Positions 1-39,085 of a DNA stretch of 64,000 nt are shown here, in pieces (the first letter of the stretch is position 1; the number at the start of each line of letters is the position of its first letter). Location of the stretch: the NCBI GenBank assembly GCA_024803745.1, contig JANJXV010000030.1:3863001-3927000 (forward strand). The letters run 5' to 3'. This DNA comes from Megascapheus bottae. Its lineage: Eukaryota > Chordata > Mammalia > Rodentia > Geomyidae. The translations under genes and the position numbers were made by a program. The notes under the pieces are model-generated. The model saw only the letters and a program-made list of their open reading frames with translations, was not told the origin of the DNA and searched no databases.

Positions 1-173
1 TGAGTATGCACTCTTAAAAATGCTTTTTATCTCTATAGAAATCTTAGTAAAAACTAGAGGTACTTACTTATGACTATATTAAATCCCTCTTCTGCTGTAA
101 CACACTCAGTGTCTTAGCATACACTAATTCTGGTCATATTGTGCTGTAGGCCCAGCATAATTCTCACTAGACT

Positions 174-464
174 CTAGTCGGGGGTACTGGCAGAGCTGTG
201 CTCCTGTCTGCGGTTGTAGGGCCAGCAACTCCTGCTTATTTCCCCTTTGATGGGGTCCAGTTTCTTGTGGTGGTTTTTCGGGTTGCCTCTTTGGTCAGTC
301 CTCCACTTAAAGAATACAGATTGACAGGCATTTCCCGCACCCCACCCCTTCGGGGTAATTGAGCGGTGCTCTCCACCAGAGGAACTCCTGTTAAATGGTA
401 AGGTAACTCTGGACCCCAGAACCTTGGAGGGGGCTATTCTGCCTCTGGTACCTACAGACCACAT
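174..464. other. Unassigned GC-rich block in the first intron
   Basis: This 290-base block is richer in GC and CpG than the sequence around it and has an open - strand frame of about 96 codons. The translation matched no family I recognise in any frame. There is no poly(T) at its left end and no visible target-site duplication, so a processed pseudogene is not shown. It may be a relic of a repeat or retrogene. Confidence 0.25.
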
Positions 465-634
465 TATGATTTAAAACCTGAACATGATTTATTTTTCCTC
501 CACCAAAATATACTATGAACTACTTTGATTCTTGTTTTTCTTTATCATCTACCATCATTTGCAAAGTCCCTAAGGGTAAGCATTGTCTGATTTAGTAAAG
601 GTAAATAAATATTTTTGAGTTAGTTTGGCTGTAG

Positions 635-844
635 GTTTTTTTTTTTTTTTTTTTTGACCAGTCCTGGGGCTTGAATTCAGGGTTTGGCACTGTCCTTAGA
701 CACTTTTTGCTCAAGTCTAGCACTCTGCCTCTGGAGCCACAGCCCCACTTCCAGTTTTTTCCTGTGTATGTGGTACCGAGGAATTGAACCTGGGCTTGTG
801 TGTGCTAGGTGTGAGCACTCTACCACTAGGCTATGCTCCTGGCC
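635..844 (-). mobile_element. IDL-Geo SINE with 10-bp target-site duplication
   Basis: Antisense copy: a T run, then the right monomer (GCCAGTCCTGGGGCTTGA-like), then the ID-like left monomer ending near TCCTGGCC. The direct repeat TTGGCTGTAG flanks it at 625-634 and 845-854, showing a retrotransposed insertion. Confidence 0.9.
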
Positions 845-1438
845 TTGGCTGTAGTTTTTTGTTTTGTATTTTGGAAGTAACGCCTGCATGTGCTTAAAAA
901 ATATCAAATAGTATGAAAAGAAAGGATTATACCTATCACTATTGTTTAACTCCACTATACAGAGGAAGATATTTTCTGCCTTTTTGTACATTTGGCTCTT
1001 GTGGTTATTTCTGTAAGTAATTTACTGCCAGTCTTAGGTCTGCTTACCTTAGGCTATATACGTTAATGCTTTTCAGTAGTGTTCATGTCCTTTATCCCTT
1101 CTCTTGCTCCATTATTTGTCTGTTTTAATTTTAGGTTTATAAAGTTTGTATCATGCTGATTTTTTATTTTCTTTTTCCTCAGTTGCATTACCCTTTAGGG
1201 GACTCTAACTAGTACACTGAATTTGAGACTTTCAGAATGTTCTTAGGTATACAGAATCTACACAAAGGAAACTTGCAGAAGTATGTTGACGTGTGGTCCT
1301 TTTACTTTCTATTGTCACAGGGTTTCCAGAGCCTGTGAGCTTTTTATTTTTAGAATGCTATCTGGAATGAGGGCTTAAGTTTTTGGAAACTATACATTGT
1401 GGTCTTGTTTTTCAGAATATTTGTTTTGTCTTCATTTT

Positions 1439-1643
1439 TTTTTTTTTTTTTTTTTTTTTGCCAGTCCTGGGCTTGAGCTCAGGGCCTGAGTCCTGTCCTT
1501 GGATTTTCTCAAGGCTAGAGCTCTACCACTTGAGCCTCAGCACCACTTCCGGCTTTTTGCTATGTATGTGGTACCGAGGAATCAAACCCAGGTCTTTGTG
1601 CATGCCAGGCAAGCACTTTAACCACTAGGCCAAACTCCCGGCC
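1439..1643 (-). mobile_element. IDL-Geo SINE with 13-bp target-site duplication
   Basis: Full-length antisense copy close to consensus. TTGTCTTCATTTT repeats at 1426-1438 and 1644-1656. It lies about 110 bases before the exon at 1754. Confidence 0.92.
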
Positions 1644-1753
1644 TTGTCTTCATTTTGATGATCACATTTTTATGTGTGCATCTTTTGGAAGGGGTGAGAA
1701 TGTTTAAACATACTAATATTTTACATTTTTGAAAATTCCTTTTAAATTCTCAG

Positions 1754-29713
<27,960 letters not shown>

Positions 29714-30580
29714 GCCCACCAGTGCTTCTTAGTTGGGTGTATGCCATGGACATTCGATTCCTGCAGGCTCTTCTGCATATTAATCAGCCATCTTTTGTGA
29801 AAGTTTGACCCTGGGAAGGGTGCTTTGTACATGTTCTTTTCACATTGTGCCCAGCTTGCATGAAATGTACAGAAAGATTTGTGCTCATATTTTTTATTTC
29901 TGTCTTGTGTGTGTCTTGGCCTCCCTGGTCAGGAAAGTAAAGCTCTGCACGTAGCAGTTGAAAAGCTGGAGCTGCGGACGCTGACTGACGGGCAGTAGGG
30001 CATTACCTTGTACATGTTAAATGTGACCTCGTTTCTTACTGTAAGGCCCCAGTGGTCTGCTGTGTTTTCTGGACTGATTGTACTTCTCTACCCTGTGCTG
30101 GGAAGATGTAGGGCTCCATTTGCCTTGGCTAGCGAGTGGCAGGAATGATCAAATTTCATGTTGACTTCCATGTGTCTTAGCAAGTACTGCTGTGTAGTTG
30201 TTTCAATGAATTTCTGTTTGAATTCTGTAAAAATTACCTGGATTTGCAAACGTGTAGAAGGTTTCTTTTGAAAAGAAAGTTTCTGCTTTTTGTGGAAAAA
30301 AATCATTTCAATCTCCTGAGGTCTCATACAGGCAAACTCTAAAAGATGATGATTCTAATCACTGATTTTAGTATTAAGCAAAATTTAAAGCACTTTAGTT
30401 TATAGCTGTGGTTATAAACAACTTTTAGAAGTTTCAAATGACTTATCCATTGAATGTGACTTGACCTTTATAAGAAGGCCTTGCTACCTGAAAACAAAAT
30501 CTTATTTATTTTCTGTATCTTTGGTTTGCGTACTTTTAAGTGGGTTTGTTTCCTGGGTGGTACTGAGAGCCAACAATGCA

Positions 30581-30586
30581 AATAAA
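30581..30586 (+). terminator. Candidate proximal poly(A) signal AATAAA
   Basis: An exact AATAAA hexamer lies 868 bases after the WDR37 stop. Use would give a short UTR. No expression evidence is available here. Confidence 0.35.
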
Positions 30587-30998
30587 TGAGTACTACCTCA
30601 GCGATATTTGGAAACCTTTGGAGTCTCACTGTTGCCTAGTTAAAGCACTTTTGATTTATAGCTGGAATATCGCATTCAACATAGAAGGCAAGAAAGACAA
30701 TCATACCACACACGTGATGGTGAAAGGTTCTTCAGTTAGACTGGTGGTAACAGTGACAATATTATTCACAGATACCAGATGGTTTGGCTCCAGTAGCCAG
30801 CATACCTCTCAGTGCCAATCCTGCCGTGTGAGTGAGTCTTTATTCTTGCCTTCTTAGAAATTACTGTACCTCTGATCTGTAAGTTAATGTTTCCTGTTGA
30901 GTTTGGATGAAGAGACATCTCAGTTACTGCCCCTCATCTTTTTAATCCTTCACATGTAAACATGTGGAGACGCAGGAAGGTGACCCTGATAACTCATA

Positions 30999-31004
30999 AA
31001 TAAA
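30999..31004 (+). terminator. Candidate middle poly(A) signal AATAAA
   Basis: An exact AATAAA hexamer is followed within about 50 bases by GT-rich sequence (TGGTGTAAGT, TCTTGTCTAGTTG), the usual layout of a cleavage site. Confidence 0.4.
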
Positions 31005-32439
31005 CTGTCCTCGCAGCTCCACCTCCATCCTGGTGTAAGTACCTCTAAGTCTTGTCTAGTTGAGTGATACTATCGTGGACATTCAGGAGTCCTTTAGTGG
31101 ACTTAACATGAGTGACAAGCCCTTCATTATTGGCTCCTTTTTACTTGGGTCCTAAGGAACTGATTTTGGGAACCCCACTCCTGACTCACTCAGAATGATT
31201 CTGAAATTGACACAACCAGGAAGGAGTACCCAAGAATAACCAATAATGGCTTAAGATACAATTGAGATTGTTAACTAAGAGATTTACAACAAAAGTTTCA
31301 GAGCAGTTCTGTTTTAAAAAATTTGTTGTGTTTTTGAAGTCCAATGTTTTCTGATCACAGAGAGCTGAAGTCGGGCTGTTTCTGTGATTGACTGGAATGT
31401 CAGGCTTCAGCTCCTGCTGTCCGGGTTGAATTTTGCTTAGTGGACTATTGTTTCACGATGTTTGCTGTGGCCTGATTTTACCTAACAGCAAGAGATGATT
31501 GGTGTATCTCCTCTCTGCTATATATGCAAAGTCACAAACTCAGATGACTGCCATGAGGAGCTACACGGTGCATTCCTCGCATTTCATCTTAGAATAATAG
31601 GAGGGCTGAGGAATGTATACAAAATTCCTAAATTGAACCTAACCAGATCTCTGCCAGATAGAAACACAGTGGAAGCTTTTAAATGTATATCCACCAATGG
31701 TGGCCATTTAGTTCTATGCAGACTAGTGACTTTCACTGCCAATGGCTGCTCAGCTTCTTTCTCTAACCAGGGATGGGGGGGCGGGGAGGAGGGAATCGAG
31801 CCTCTGAGCCTGGAAGCAAGGGTCTCGCTCACTTCCGAGAGCGCAGACCATCCAAATGGTGCTCGAGCAGAGCTTTCAGGAGCAGGATCGACGTACTGTT
31901 CACTGCTGCCCTCCTGTCAAGGGATCTCGTCCACTGCTGCTGTGTGGCCGCAGATAGGCCTTCTCCCAAGAGGTTGATACCCAAGGAAAGAGCGTGCGTG
32001 CACATGTGTCCGTGCATGTGCGCGTGTCACGTGGCTAAGATGAAGCCATATTACCAGCTACCTGTGACTCCTTTGAAATAGTGTTTAGAAATAAGAACAC
32101 TTACAATGTACTGAAGTGTCCAGAATTTCATGTAATATGGGAAGGAAAATAGGGGGTTACAAAAAAAAAAAGCGTGTTGGTAGAAAATGTCCTGAGCTTG
32201 GTTGTTGGACAGCGCAATACTTAACCACTGCACATCCGTTTCTGTAAAGTCAAAAGTTTTGTACATATTTTGGAATCTGAAGACTATGTAAATCATTTGT
32301 TACTTAAAAATCTGTGAAAACCAGCTTTCTTTGGAGGAAGAAGTATGCATTTATAAGTGTTCTGTGGATACGATGATTTTTTTTATTGTATTGGTGTAAT
32401 TGTTTTTCAGTGTTCAGTGTTTGTTCCAATATGAAATTC

Positions 32440-32445
32440 AGTAAA
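32440..32445 (+). terminator. Candidate distal poly(A) signal AGTAAA
   Basis: AGTAAA, a common variant signal, lies at the end of the SINE-free block. T-rich and GT-containing sequence follows (TGTTACAGATGTTTTATG). It is the best candidate for the end of the long WDR37 transcript. Confidence 0.45.
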
Positions 32446-32782
32446 ACACCCATGTTCCATACTTACTGTTACAGATGTTTTATGTTATTGAAAAGTGTCT
32501 CTTTTTTTCTTTTGGCTTTTTTTTAAAATTAATGTTTTGCTGTGTGAAACTTTTAGTAGTTATACAAATACCACAGTTGCCAAGAGAGAACTTGAGCAAA
32601 TAATTTATAATGTCATCTGGGAAAAAAAATAGTCAAAAACCCGATTTTACTCCTTGTCTACCTCCTAGGCCAAAATTGAATAATACACAGCTCATCTCCT
32701 GTCCACAGTCTGGTGAGAGGATTGACCGAATATGGAGCTTTATTTCTGAGATTATCTGAAAATGTTCATACTGTTCTTTTTT

Positions 32783-32930
32783 TAAAAATTATATTTTATT
32801 GTAGGGGTGATATATAGAGGGGTTACAGTTTCATTCATCAGGTAGTGGGTACATAACTACTTGAACATTGGTATCCCTTTCCGTGTTTTTCTCCCACTTT
32901 CTCTCCCCCACCCCTCCCTCATACTGTTCG
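32783..32930 (-). mobile_element. L1-3'-end-like fragment
   Basis: TATTTTATTGTAGGGGTGAT, AGAGGGGTTACAGTTTCATT, CAGGTAGTGGGTACATAACT and a C/T-rich tract ending CCCACCCCTCCCTC. On the - strand this is a G-rich polypurine tract followed by the end of the element. Confidence 0.6.
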
Positions 32931-33411
32931 TATTGAAGCAAACTTACTTGAAAGTTAGGGGAAAAAATTACAGTTACAGAAACTGAGCACTGGAAGAGTG
33001 CTTACCAAGACTGGCACATGACTGCTTGTACATGGATACATTCTGACCCAAGTAAGTGGAGTGCCATGGTTGCCATGGAAACCTCAGAAGGTGTTAAAAG
33101 TGTTGCTGGATGTTTTCTTACTTGTTCTAGGCTGCTTCTACAGACTTGTAAGCTAGCTGGCTACATTGAGTAGGCATTGGGAGTAATATTCTGCCCCTCT
33201 ACCCCTCAAAGGAGAAACTTCTGCCAGGACATCTTAATTTTCCTACTCTGTGAGTAGTCACATCTGTAGTGCTTTGAAGTCTTAAGGATTGGTGAGAAAA
33301 GACTTGTGATTTCAGTGAAATGCTACAAAACATTTCTCCATAGACATAGTTTTTTTCTTTTGTATTCCCCAATGAGGAAGAATTTTGAGAAATATTAAGG
33401 AAATTGTGAGC

Positions 33412-33585
33412 CAGGTGCTGGTGGGCGGACACCTGTAATATTAGCTGCTCAGGAGGCTGAGATCTGAGGGTTGTGGAGTGGAGCTGTGGCTCACGTGGTA
33501 CAGTAGTAGCCTTGAATACAAAAGCACAGGGCTAGCACCCAGGCCCCAAGTTCCAGCCCCAGGACCTGCAAAAATAAGTAAATAA
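33412..33585 (+). mobile_element. B1-Geo SINE, sense, internally deleted
   Basis: B1-like CAGGTGCTGGTGGGCGGACA and CAGGAGGCTGAGATCTGAGG pass directly into GAGTGGAGCTGTGGCTCACG. The end of the B1 half and the junction are missing. Confidence 0.85.
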
Positions 33586-33939
33586 GTCCAGCCTTGAAGC
33601 CAGAAAGCTTCAGGAATTGGAAATACTTTAATTATGTCATCCATATTTGGTGGGAAGAAGCTAAAAAATGAACCCAGAAGCATAATTAGAGATTACTTTT
33701 AATTAAAGTCACTTTGTTAGCTTTTACTAAAAAAAAAGTTGATTATGCAGATCTTTGGAATTGTAAGCGGGCGGCGTGGAAGGCATGGGGGGCATTTATG
33801 AGTGAAAGGCAGAACTGTGAAGGAATGACTTGAAGGTAGTTTGTTCAAGGACAAGGACACTTTTCTAAAAAAGACATAACATTGAAAGCCTGAAGGTTGA
33901 CGAATGTGTTCAGGAATTGCAGGAAGAATTCCAGGTGAG

Positions 33940-34116
33940 AGCTGGGTGCTGGTGGTTCACACCTGTAATCCTAGCTTCTTCAGGAGGCTGAGAACTGAGG
34001 ATCACAGTTCAAAGCCAGCTCAAGCCAGTTCACCACCAGAAAACCAGAAGTGGCACTGTGGCTCAAGTGAGTGCAGGGACAGTGCCCAGGCCCAGAGTTC
34101 AAGCTCCATGACTGGG
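33940..34116 (+). mobile_element. B1-Geo SINE, sense, 11-bp duplication
   Basis: TTCCAGGTGAG repeats at 33929-33939 and 34119-34129. CCTGTAATCCTAGCTTCTTC leads to GTGGCACTGTGGCTCAAGTG. Both monomers carry deletions and there is almost no A tail. Confidence 0.9.
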
Positions 34117-34934
34117 AGTTCCAGGTGAGGGCACCATGACATAGGTGGTAAGAAAGCTCGTCCTATTGCAGGTGTTGAGATAATGGTGCTGAATGCATGC
34201 CATGCTGTGGGGAGGCCCTGGGGAGGAGAATGGGTTTTGGTCCATAGGCTCTGCGGTCTTGGGTCAGGCAGGAGGAAGATAGACCAAAAGGTCATCCAGG
34301 TGCGAAGCTGGAGGCCAGGCTGTGGGGTGCAGCAGGGTGGAGGGGAGATGGCTTAGTCAGATGATTCTTGCCAGCACAAAGTGTTTTTCAGGTTGCAATT
34401 CATAGTACATTGGTGAAGATTGTCTTTCACTGACCAGCCTGGTGCTGCAGGATGTCCTTAGTGTGCTGAAAGAATGTTTGAAGCTCATGCTCCAATTTTC
34501 CCCCATAAACCATACATATGTAGTGCTAGGAAATTTCAGTCACATGAGGTATTACGTTGTATTATGTTTAACTTGCCCTTGCTAGTCTTGCCTGCTGTGT
34601 GTTCTGGAATACGTTTGACAAACATGTTTGCCACCCCGAGCTGGAGGAGTAGTCTAGGCACTGAGGATTGATTTGAAAGGAGGCTTGTGTTGACCTAGGC
34701 CTTTCCCAGACTCCCCTGAAAGTCTGGGGCTGCAGACTGGGAGTGGCAGTGTCTCACCCACAAGTTTTGGGGCCCAGGAATTGTAAGTGGTCATGTTCTC
34801 CTTTCAACCGGAGTGACATGAAGTATTTCCAAGTACTAAGGGAAAAGGATTAGAATACTATACTCAGAAATGAAAACGCTACCATTCATATTTGAAGAAT
34901 GAACGTGAAATATTTTGGGAGCAAAAAGTGTTTG

Positions 34935-35100
34935 TTTATTTGCCCATCCTGGGGCTTTGGCTTTCTCAAGGCTAGCACTCTACTGCTTGTGCCACGGCAC
35001 CACTTCTGGCTTTTTCTGTGTATGTGGTAGCAAGGAGTCAAACCCAGGGCTCTGTGCATGCCAGGCAAGAAATCTACCATTAGGCCATGCTCCTGCCCCC
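34935..35100 (-). mobile_element. IDL-Geo SINE, antisense
   Basis: CCTGGGGCTTTGGCTTTCTC, GTATGTGGTAGCAAGGAGTC, then CCATTAGGCCATGCTCCTGC. It sits directly left of a B1-Geo copy of the same orientation. Confidence 0.88.
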
Positions 35101-35108
35101 AGAAGATG

Positions 35109-35347
35109 TTTTTTTTTTTTTGGTGGATCATGGGGCTTGAACTCAGTCTGAGCGTTGTCCCTGAGCTCTTCAGCTCAAGGCTACTACCCTATCCTTAAGC
35201 CAAGCCTCACTTCATAGTTTTCTAGAGGTTAATTGGAGATGAGTCACAGGTCCTTTTGTGCCCCGGCTGGCTTTGAACCTTGATCCTCAGATCTCAGCTT
35301 CTTTCCTGAGTAGCTAGGATTACAGGTGTGAGCTACCACGCCTGGCT
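35109..35347 (-). mobile_element. B1-Geo SINE, antisense, full length
   Basis: T run, GGTGGATCATGGGGCTTGAA, GTTAATTGGAGATGAGTCAC, then AGTAGCTAGGATTACAGGTG and CCACGCCTGGC. Confidence 0.92.
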
Positions 35348-35397
35348 GATTGTTTTTATATTATAATTTAACCAATAAACCTTTGCTTAAGGAACTT

Positions 35398-35590
35398 TTC
35401 CTTATTTCTTTTGCTACTGAGGTTTCACCTTAGAACATACTAGGTAGGCACCCTACCTCTTGCAGCACAACTTTCTGACTTAGTTATTTTTCAGATTGGG
35501 TCTTGTATTCTTCCCTGGATAGCCTTCAATTTTGATCCTCCTTACCTATGCCTCCCCATAGTTGAGACTGCAGCCAGGAGCCTCCACTCC
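35398..35590 (-). mobile_element. B1-dID-like SINE, antisense, old
   Basis: ID-like antisense part (TACTAGGTAGGCACCCTACC) followed by B1-like antisense part (TGGGTCTTGTATTCTTCCCT, GCCTTCAATTTTGATCCTCC). The right half is ID-derived, not Geo. Confidence 0.55.
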
Positions 35591-36136
35591 TTTATCTTCT
35601 TTGATAGTTTTCTACTATAATCCTATTTCCACTTGAGTTTCCCTAATGGAACTTGCTAAAGACATACTGTAACAAGTTATGAGAAATTGTTTCAAATTGG
35701 CAGAAATGACAAGACATTCATATAAAATAAAAATGTATGATTGAGTTAGTGGTTTAAATTTATTAGTTGCCTGGAAATGAAATGATTAATTTGGATTTCT
35801 ACCTCACATCAGATGAAATCAGGTCCAGTATTAGCCATTCAATAAAAAAAACTCCAAACCATATCTACATAAAAAATAGAAATATTTTACAAGATTTAGG
35901 GCATAACAAATTATCCAAAAATAAGTAAATCATCTTAACCATGCTAGAGAAGATTGGTAAATTTAAGTGTGTTACCAATAAATGATTTCGTTGGAAGATA
36001 GCAAGAGTGAGTTGAGAACAACAGATATAGCTGTAGCACAAATCCACAGAAGATAATTATCCACCATAGAAAAGAAAACAAACCTTCTTCCTGGGTATGG
36101 AAGAACAAGAAATTGGGTAGCAGACAAGAATAGCTG

Positions 36137-36380
36137 TGGGTGGGTAATGGTGGCTCATGCCTGCAATCCTAGTTACTCAGGAGACTGAGAGCTGAGGGCC
36201 ACAGTTCAAAGCTACCCCGAGAAAGTCCGTGAGACTCTCACCTCCAATTAACCACCAGAAAATGCGAAGTGGAACTGTGACTCAAGTGGTAGAGCTCTAG
36301 CCTTGAGCAAAAGAGCTCAGGTACGGTGCCCAAGGTTCTGAGTTCAAACCCTATGGCTAACCCTCCCCCCCCAAAAAAAA
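36137..36380 (+). mobile_element. B1-Geo SINE, sense, full length
   Basis: GGTGGCTCATGCCTGCAATC, CCAATTAACCACCAGAAAAT, GTGACTCAAGTGGTAGAGCT and a C/A tail. It interrupts a possible L1 relic. Confidence 0.92.
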
Positions 36381-36384
36381 GCTT

Positions 36385-36785
36385 TGTCATCTAGGAAAAA
36401 ACATGACCAGCCAGGCTAACACAGAAATCAAGACAAGTGAATATTAAGGCCAGAATACTATCTCACAGCCATCTGAGGGGAATGGGAGGGGGAGTGGGGA
36501 ATAAAACTTTTAGATATTGTTTGCTGGAAGCATAACTAATGTGATTACTTTGGGAAGTATTGTCTGAATGTGCAACCTTCATTCATTAACAGTTACTAGT
36601 TTTATATGCAACAGGAGCGTGCAAGTGAATTTTAGGTGTTTCTACACAGTGAGGTATTACATAGCAGTCAAAAGGAACTACTCATCGCTGTGTGCATCTG
36701 ATCACTCTGTGCCAGCATACCCAGTCTACAGACAGTCCCTGATCGTAAGAACAGAGTGTCAGGGAAAAACAAGCTACTGAGGACT
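36385..36785 (+). mobile_element. L1 ORF2 3' relic, old
   Basis: Words in L1 order: AATACTATCTCACAGCCATC, GTGGGGAATAAAACTTTTAG, GTGATTACTTTGGGAAGTAT, GAGGTATTACATAGCAGTCA. Heavily decayed and non-coding. Confidence 0.5.
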
Positions 36786-36811
36786 GCACAGAGTATTCAG
36801 TATACCTACTT

Positions 36812-36957
36812 TATTTTTTTTATTGTAATGTATAGAGGGGTCACAGTTACATTCACCAGACAGAGGGTCCATCACTTCTCATACATTGACACCCCCTCTC
36901 ATGTTTTTGTACCCATTTCCCTCCTCCTACACCCTCCTAATCATCTTGTTTTCAATA
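36812..36957 (-). mobile_element. L1-3'-end-like fragment
   Basis: TTTATTGTAATGTATAGAGG, GGTCACAGTTACATTCACCA, TACATTGACACCCCCTCTCA and a C/T-rich tract. Flanked by TATACCTACTTTATT at both ends (36799-36813 and 36956-36970), a likely target-site duplication. Confidence 0.7.
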
Positions 36958-37004
36958 TACCTACTTTATTAGGCACAAAAACAGCAAACTCAGACCTTGT
37001 CTGT

Positions 37005-37120
37005 GTGTGTACGCATGCATATACTCATGCATGCATGTATGTATGCATGCATGCATGTATGTATGTATGTATGTATGTATGTGTGTGTATGTGTGTATGT
37101 ATATATGTGTGTATGCGTAT
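37005..37120. repeat. (ATGC/ATGT)n microsatellite
   Basis: Alternating GCATGCAT then ATGTATGT units grading into GTGTATGT. Also Z-DNA-prone. Confidence 0.9.
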
Positions 37121-37182
37121 CTATTACACATTTGTCTATCTGTATCCTATATTGTAGGATATGGGAATTGAAAAAAAAAATG

Positions 37183-37295
37183 AGGCCAGGCACAGTAGTG
37201 TACACCGTGATCCTAGCACTCAGGAGGCTGAGATAGGAGGATTAGAAGGCTTGTCTGGACTAAATCGTGAGAACTTGTCTCACAAACAACAGCCT
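37183..37295 (+). mobile_element. B1-like SINE, single left monomer
   Basis: GGCCAGGCACAGTAGTGTAC, CTAGCACTCAGGAGGCTGAG, then TTGTCTGGACTAAATCGTGA. No Geo or ID right half follows. Confidence 0.75.
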
Positions 37296-38012
37296 CAAAA
37301 TCTAGCATTTGTGTTTTCTGCGGTATGGGGTGCAGGGGGAGGTAGAGAGTTGTGCAGAATGGGTGGTGGTCTATTTTCCATTCGGACGATGGGACCGTGA
37401 GTCATGGCATTTTTGATGTTCATACTTTCTAACAAATACCTCTTATCTCTTTAGTGTAGCTATATAGCATGGTTAGTGATGTAAGTGTGTACTGTTCCAA
37501 GATGTGGAAATGATGGCAAAATGGGAGGAACTTATAAATATATACATATTTAAAGCATATTTGAAACAATAAATACCCATATTTTATTGACTTCAGACTC
37601 TGGTTATGCTGTGATTTATAAATGTAGTCATTATATTGGGAAATATAATGGCTGTTATCAAAGTGTGCATTCCACAGGAGGAGAAGCAAAACTCATTTCT
37701 TGTTCCAAGTAATGCTCTTTCCAAAGTGGTCACTAAGGAAATTGTTTAAAAAAAAAAAAAAGCTGTGTGTTACATTGTGTCCAAATGAGGCTGTTTTCAA
37801 ATACATTTCAGAAATCCTAGCTTTCAGTAGGAAATGTAATAAGGATTTCATTCACCAGGTGTGATCGTAAAACTGTAAGAGTAGTTTGCTTATGTTGTTC
37901 ATAAGCTGCAGATAATTTCAAGTCTAGGAAACAGTCCAAAAATTGTGAGATGTGATAGCTGCATACTGGAATAAGAACATTTTTCTTTTCTTCTCTAGGC
38001 AAAGAGATAGGA

Positions 38013-38074
38013 AGGTAGGTAGGTAGGTAAGTAGAAAGATAGATAGATAGATAGACAGATAGATAGATAGATAG
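38013..38074. repeat. (GGTA)n-(GATA)n microsatellite
   Basis: Four GGTA units followed by about ten GATA/GACA units. Confidence 0.9.
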
Positions 38075-38510
38075 GTTCTGGAATATTTTCCTGGTCCCTC
38101 TTTCCCCCTCCCTCTCTACCTCTCTCACTCTCTTTCAATCTCTATTTCCCACCCTACTCCGCTTCCTGTCATGAGGAGGAGTCAATTTGGCCCCTCGGTT
38201 CCTTTTGCCATGATCTTTGCTTCACTACAGGTCCAGAAATGCCATTGGCTGAACATGAACTGGAGTTTCTGAAATCATGAGCCCTAAGTGTTTCCTCCTG
38301 GGTGTTTGTGGCAATGATGAAGCTCTGTTTACTAAGACAACTACACAGGGAAAGGAAGATAGCCCCGCAGTGTGGTGGCACCTGAGGGTGTTGGGATTGA
38401 AATGGCCCAAGAACTTGCAGAATCCATATGCAATGAGTATATTCATGTTTGACATAGCTGTGAATATGTGTCTTTGGAAACTTTTCTAGCAGAGGTTGTA
38501 CTCCATGTTT

Positions 38511-38702
38511 TTTTTTTTTGCCAGTCCTGGGTTTAAGCTCAGGGCCTGAGCACTGTCTTTGGGCTTTCTCAAGGCTAGAGCTCTACCACTTGAGCCTCAG
38601 CACCATTTTCAGCTGTTTTCTATGAATGTGGTACCGAGAAATCGAACCCGGGTCTTCGTGCATGCTAGGCAAGCACTCTACCACTAGGCCAAATTCCCGG
38701 CC
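38511..38702 (-). mobile_element. IDL-Geo SINE, antisense, 8-bp duplication
   Basis: CCATGTTT repeats at 38503-38510 and 38703-38710. It lies at the T tail of the next, same-orientation B1-Geo. Confidence 0.9.
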
Positions 38703-38710
38703 CCATGTTT

Positions 38711-38957
38711 TTTTTTTTTTTTTTTTTAAAGTCGGTCATGGGGCTTGAACTCTGGGCCTGGGTGCTGTCTCTGAGCTCTTCAGCTAAAGGCTAGTGTTCT
38801 ACCACTTTGATCCATAGCGCCACTTCCTGTTTTCTGGTGGCTAATTGAAGATGAGTTTCATGGGCTTTTGTGCCTGATCTGACTTTGAACCACAACCCTC
38901 AGATCTCAGCCTCCTGAACAGCTAGGATTACAGGCATGAGCTACCGGCACCCGGCTA
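38711..38957 (-). mobile_element. B1-Geo SINE, antisense, full length
   Basis: T run, GTCATGGGGCTTGAACTCTG, GCCACTTCCTGTTTTCTGGT, GGATTACAGGCATGAGCTAC and CGGCACCCGGC at its end. Confidence 0.92.
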
Positions 38958-39026
38958 ATGATATATATGCCACGAAAATCCACATTTCCACCACAGCCTT
39001 TCTGGTTTATACTGTACATTCTTGAG

Positions 39027-39085
39027 ACTGGGCAGATGCTTCTTAGCATGCCCAAGGCCCTGAGTTCAACCCGGACATCAGAAAC
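39027..39085 (+). mobile_element. ID-like solo monomer fragment
   Basis: TTCTTAGCATGCCCAAGGCC and GAGTTCAACCCGGACATCAG resemble the 3' half of an ID element. Short and worn. Confidence 0.45.

Larger units (their letters stand above)
1..1753 (+). other. WDR37 intron (5' end outside the window)
   Basis: Intronic sequence. It contains an unassigned GC-richer block at 174-464 and two antisense IDL-Geo SINEs (635-844 and 1439-1643). No coding exon was found; the exon preceding 1754 is outside the window. Confidence 0.8.
29714..32460 (+). other. WDR37: WDR37 3' UTR (probable extent)
   Basis: This 2.7 kb stretch after the stop contains no SINE, although the introns on its left carry many, which fits an exonic UTR under constraint. 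AATAAA signals lie at 30581-30586 and 30999-31004, and an AGTAAA variant at 32440-32445 is followed by a T/GT-rich stretch. I propose the last as the distal poly(A) signal and the others as possible proximal sites. A Pumilio-type TGTACATA lies at 32260-32267. The first interspersed repeat to the right starts near 32783. Confidence 0.6.

Noticed and set aside
31495..31977. A 160-codon + strand frame in the WDR37 3' UTR
   Set aside because: It lies after the stop codon in UTR sequence and shows no known domain; the amino-acid composition looks random.
36997..37236. Tandem motif array near 37005-37120 considered as a CRISPR-like or satellite array
   Set aside because: The units are 4-base microsatellite repeats without spacers, and the genome is mammalian.
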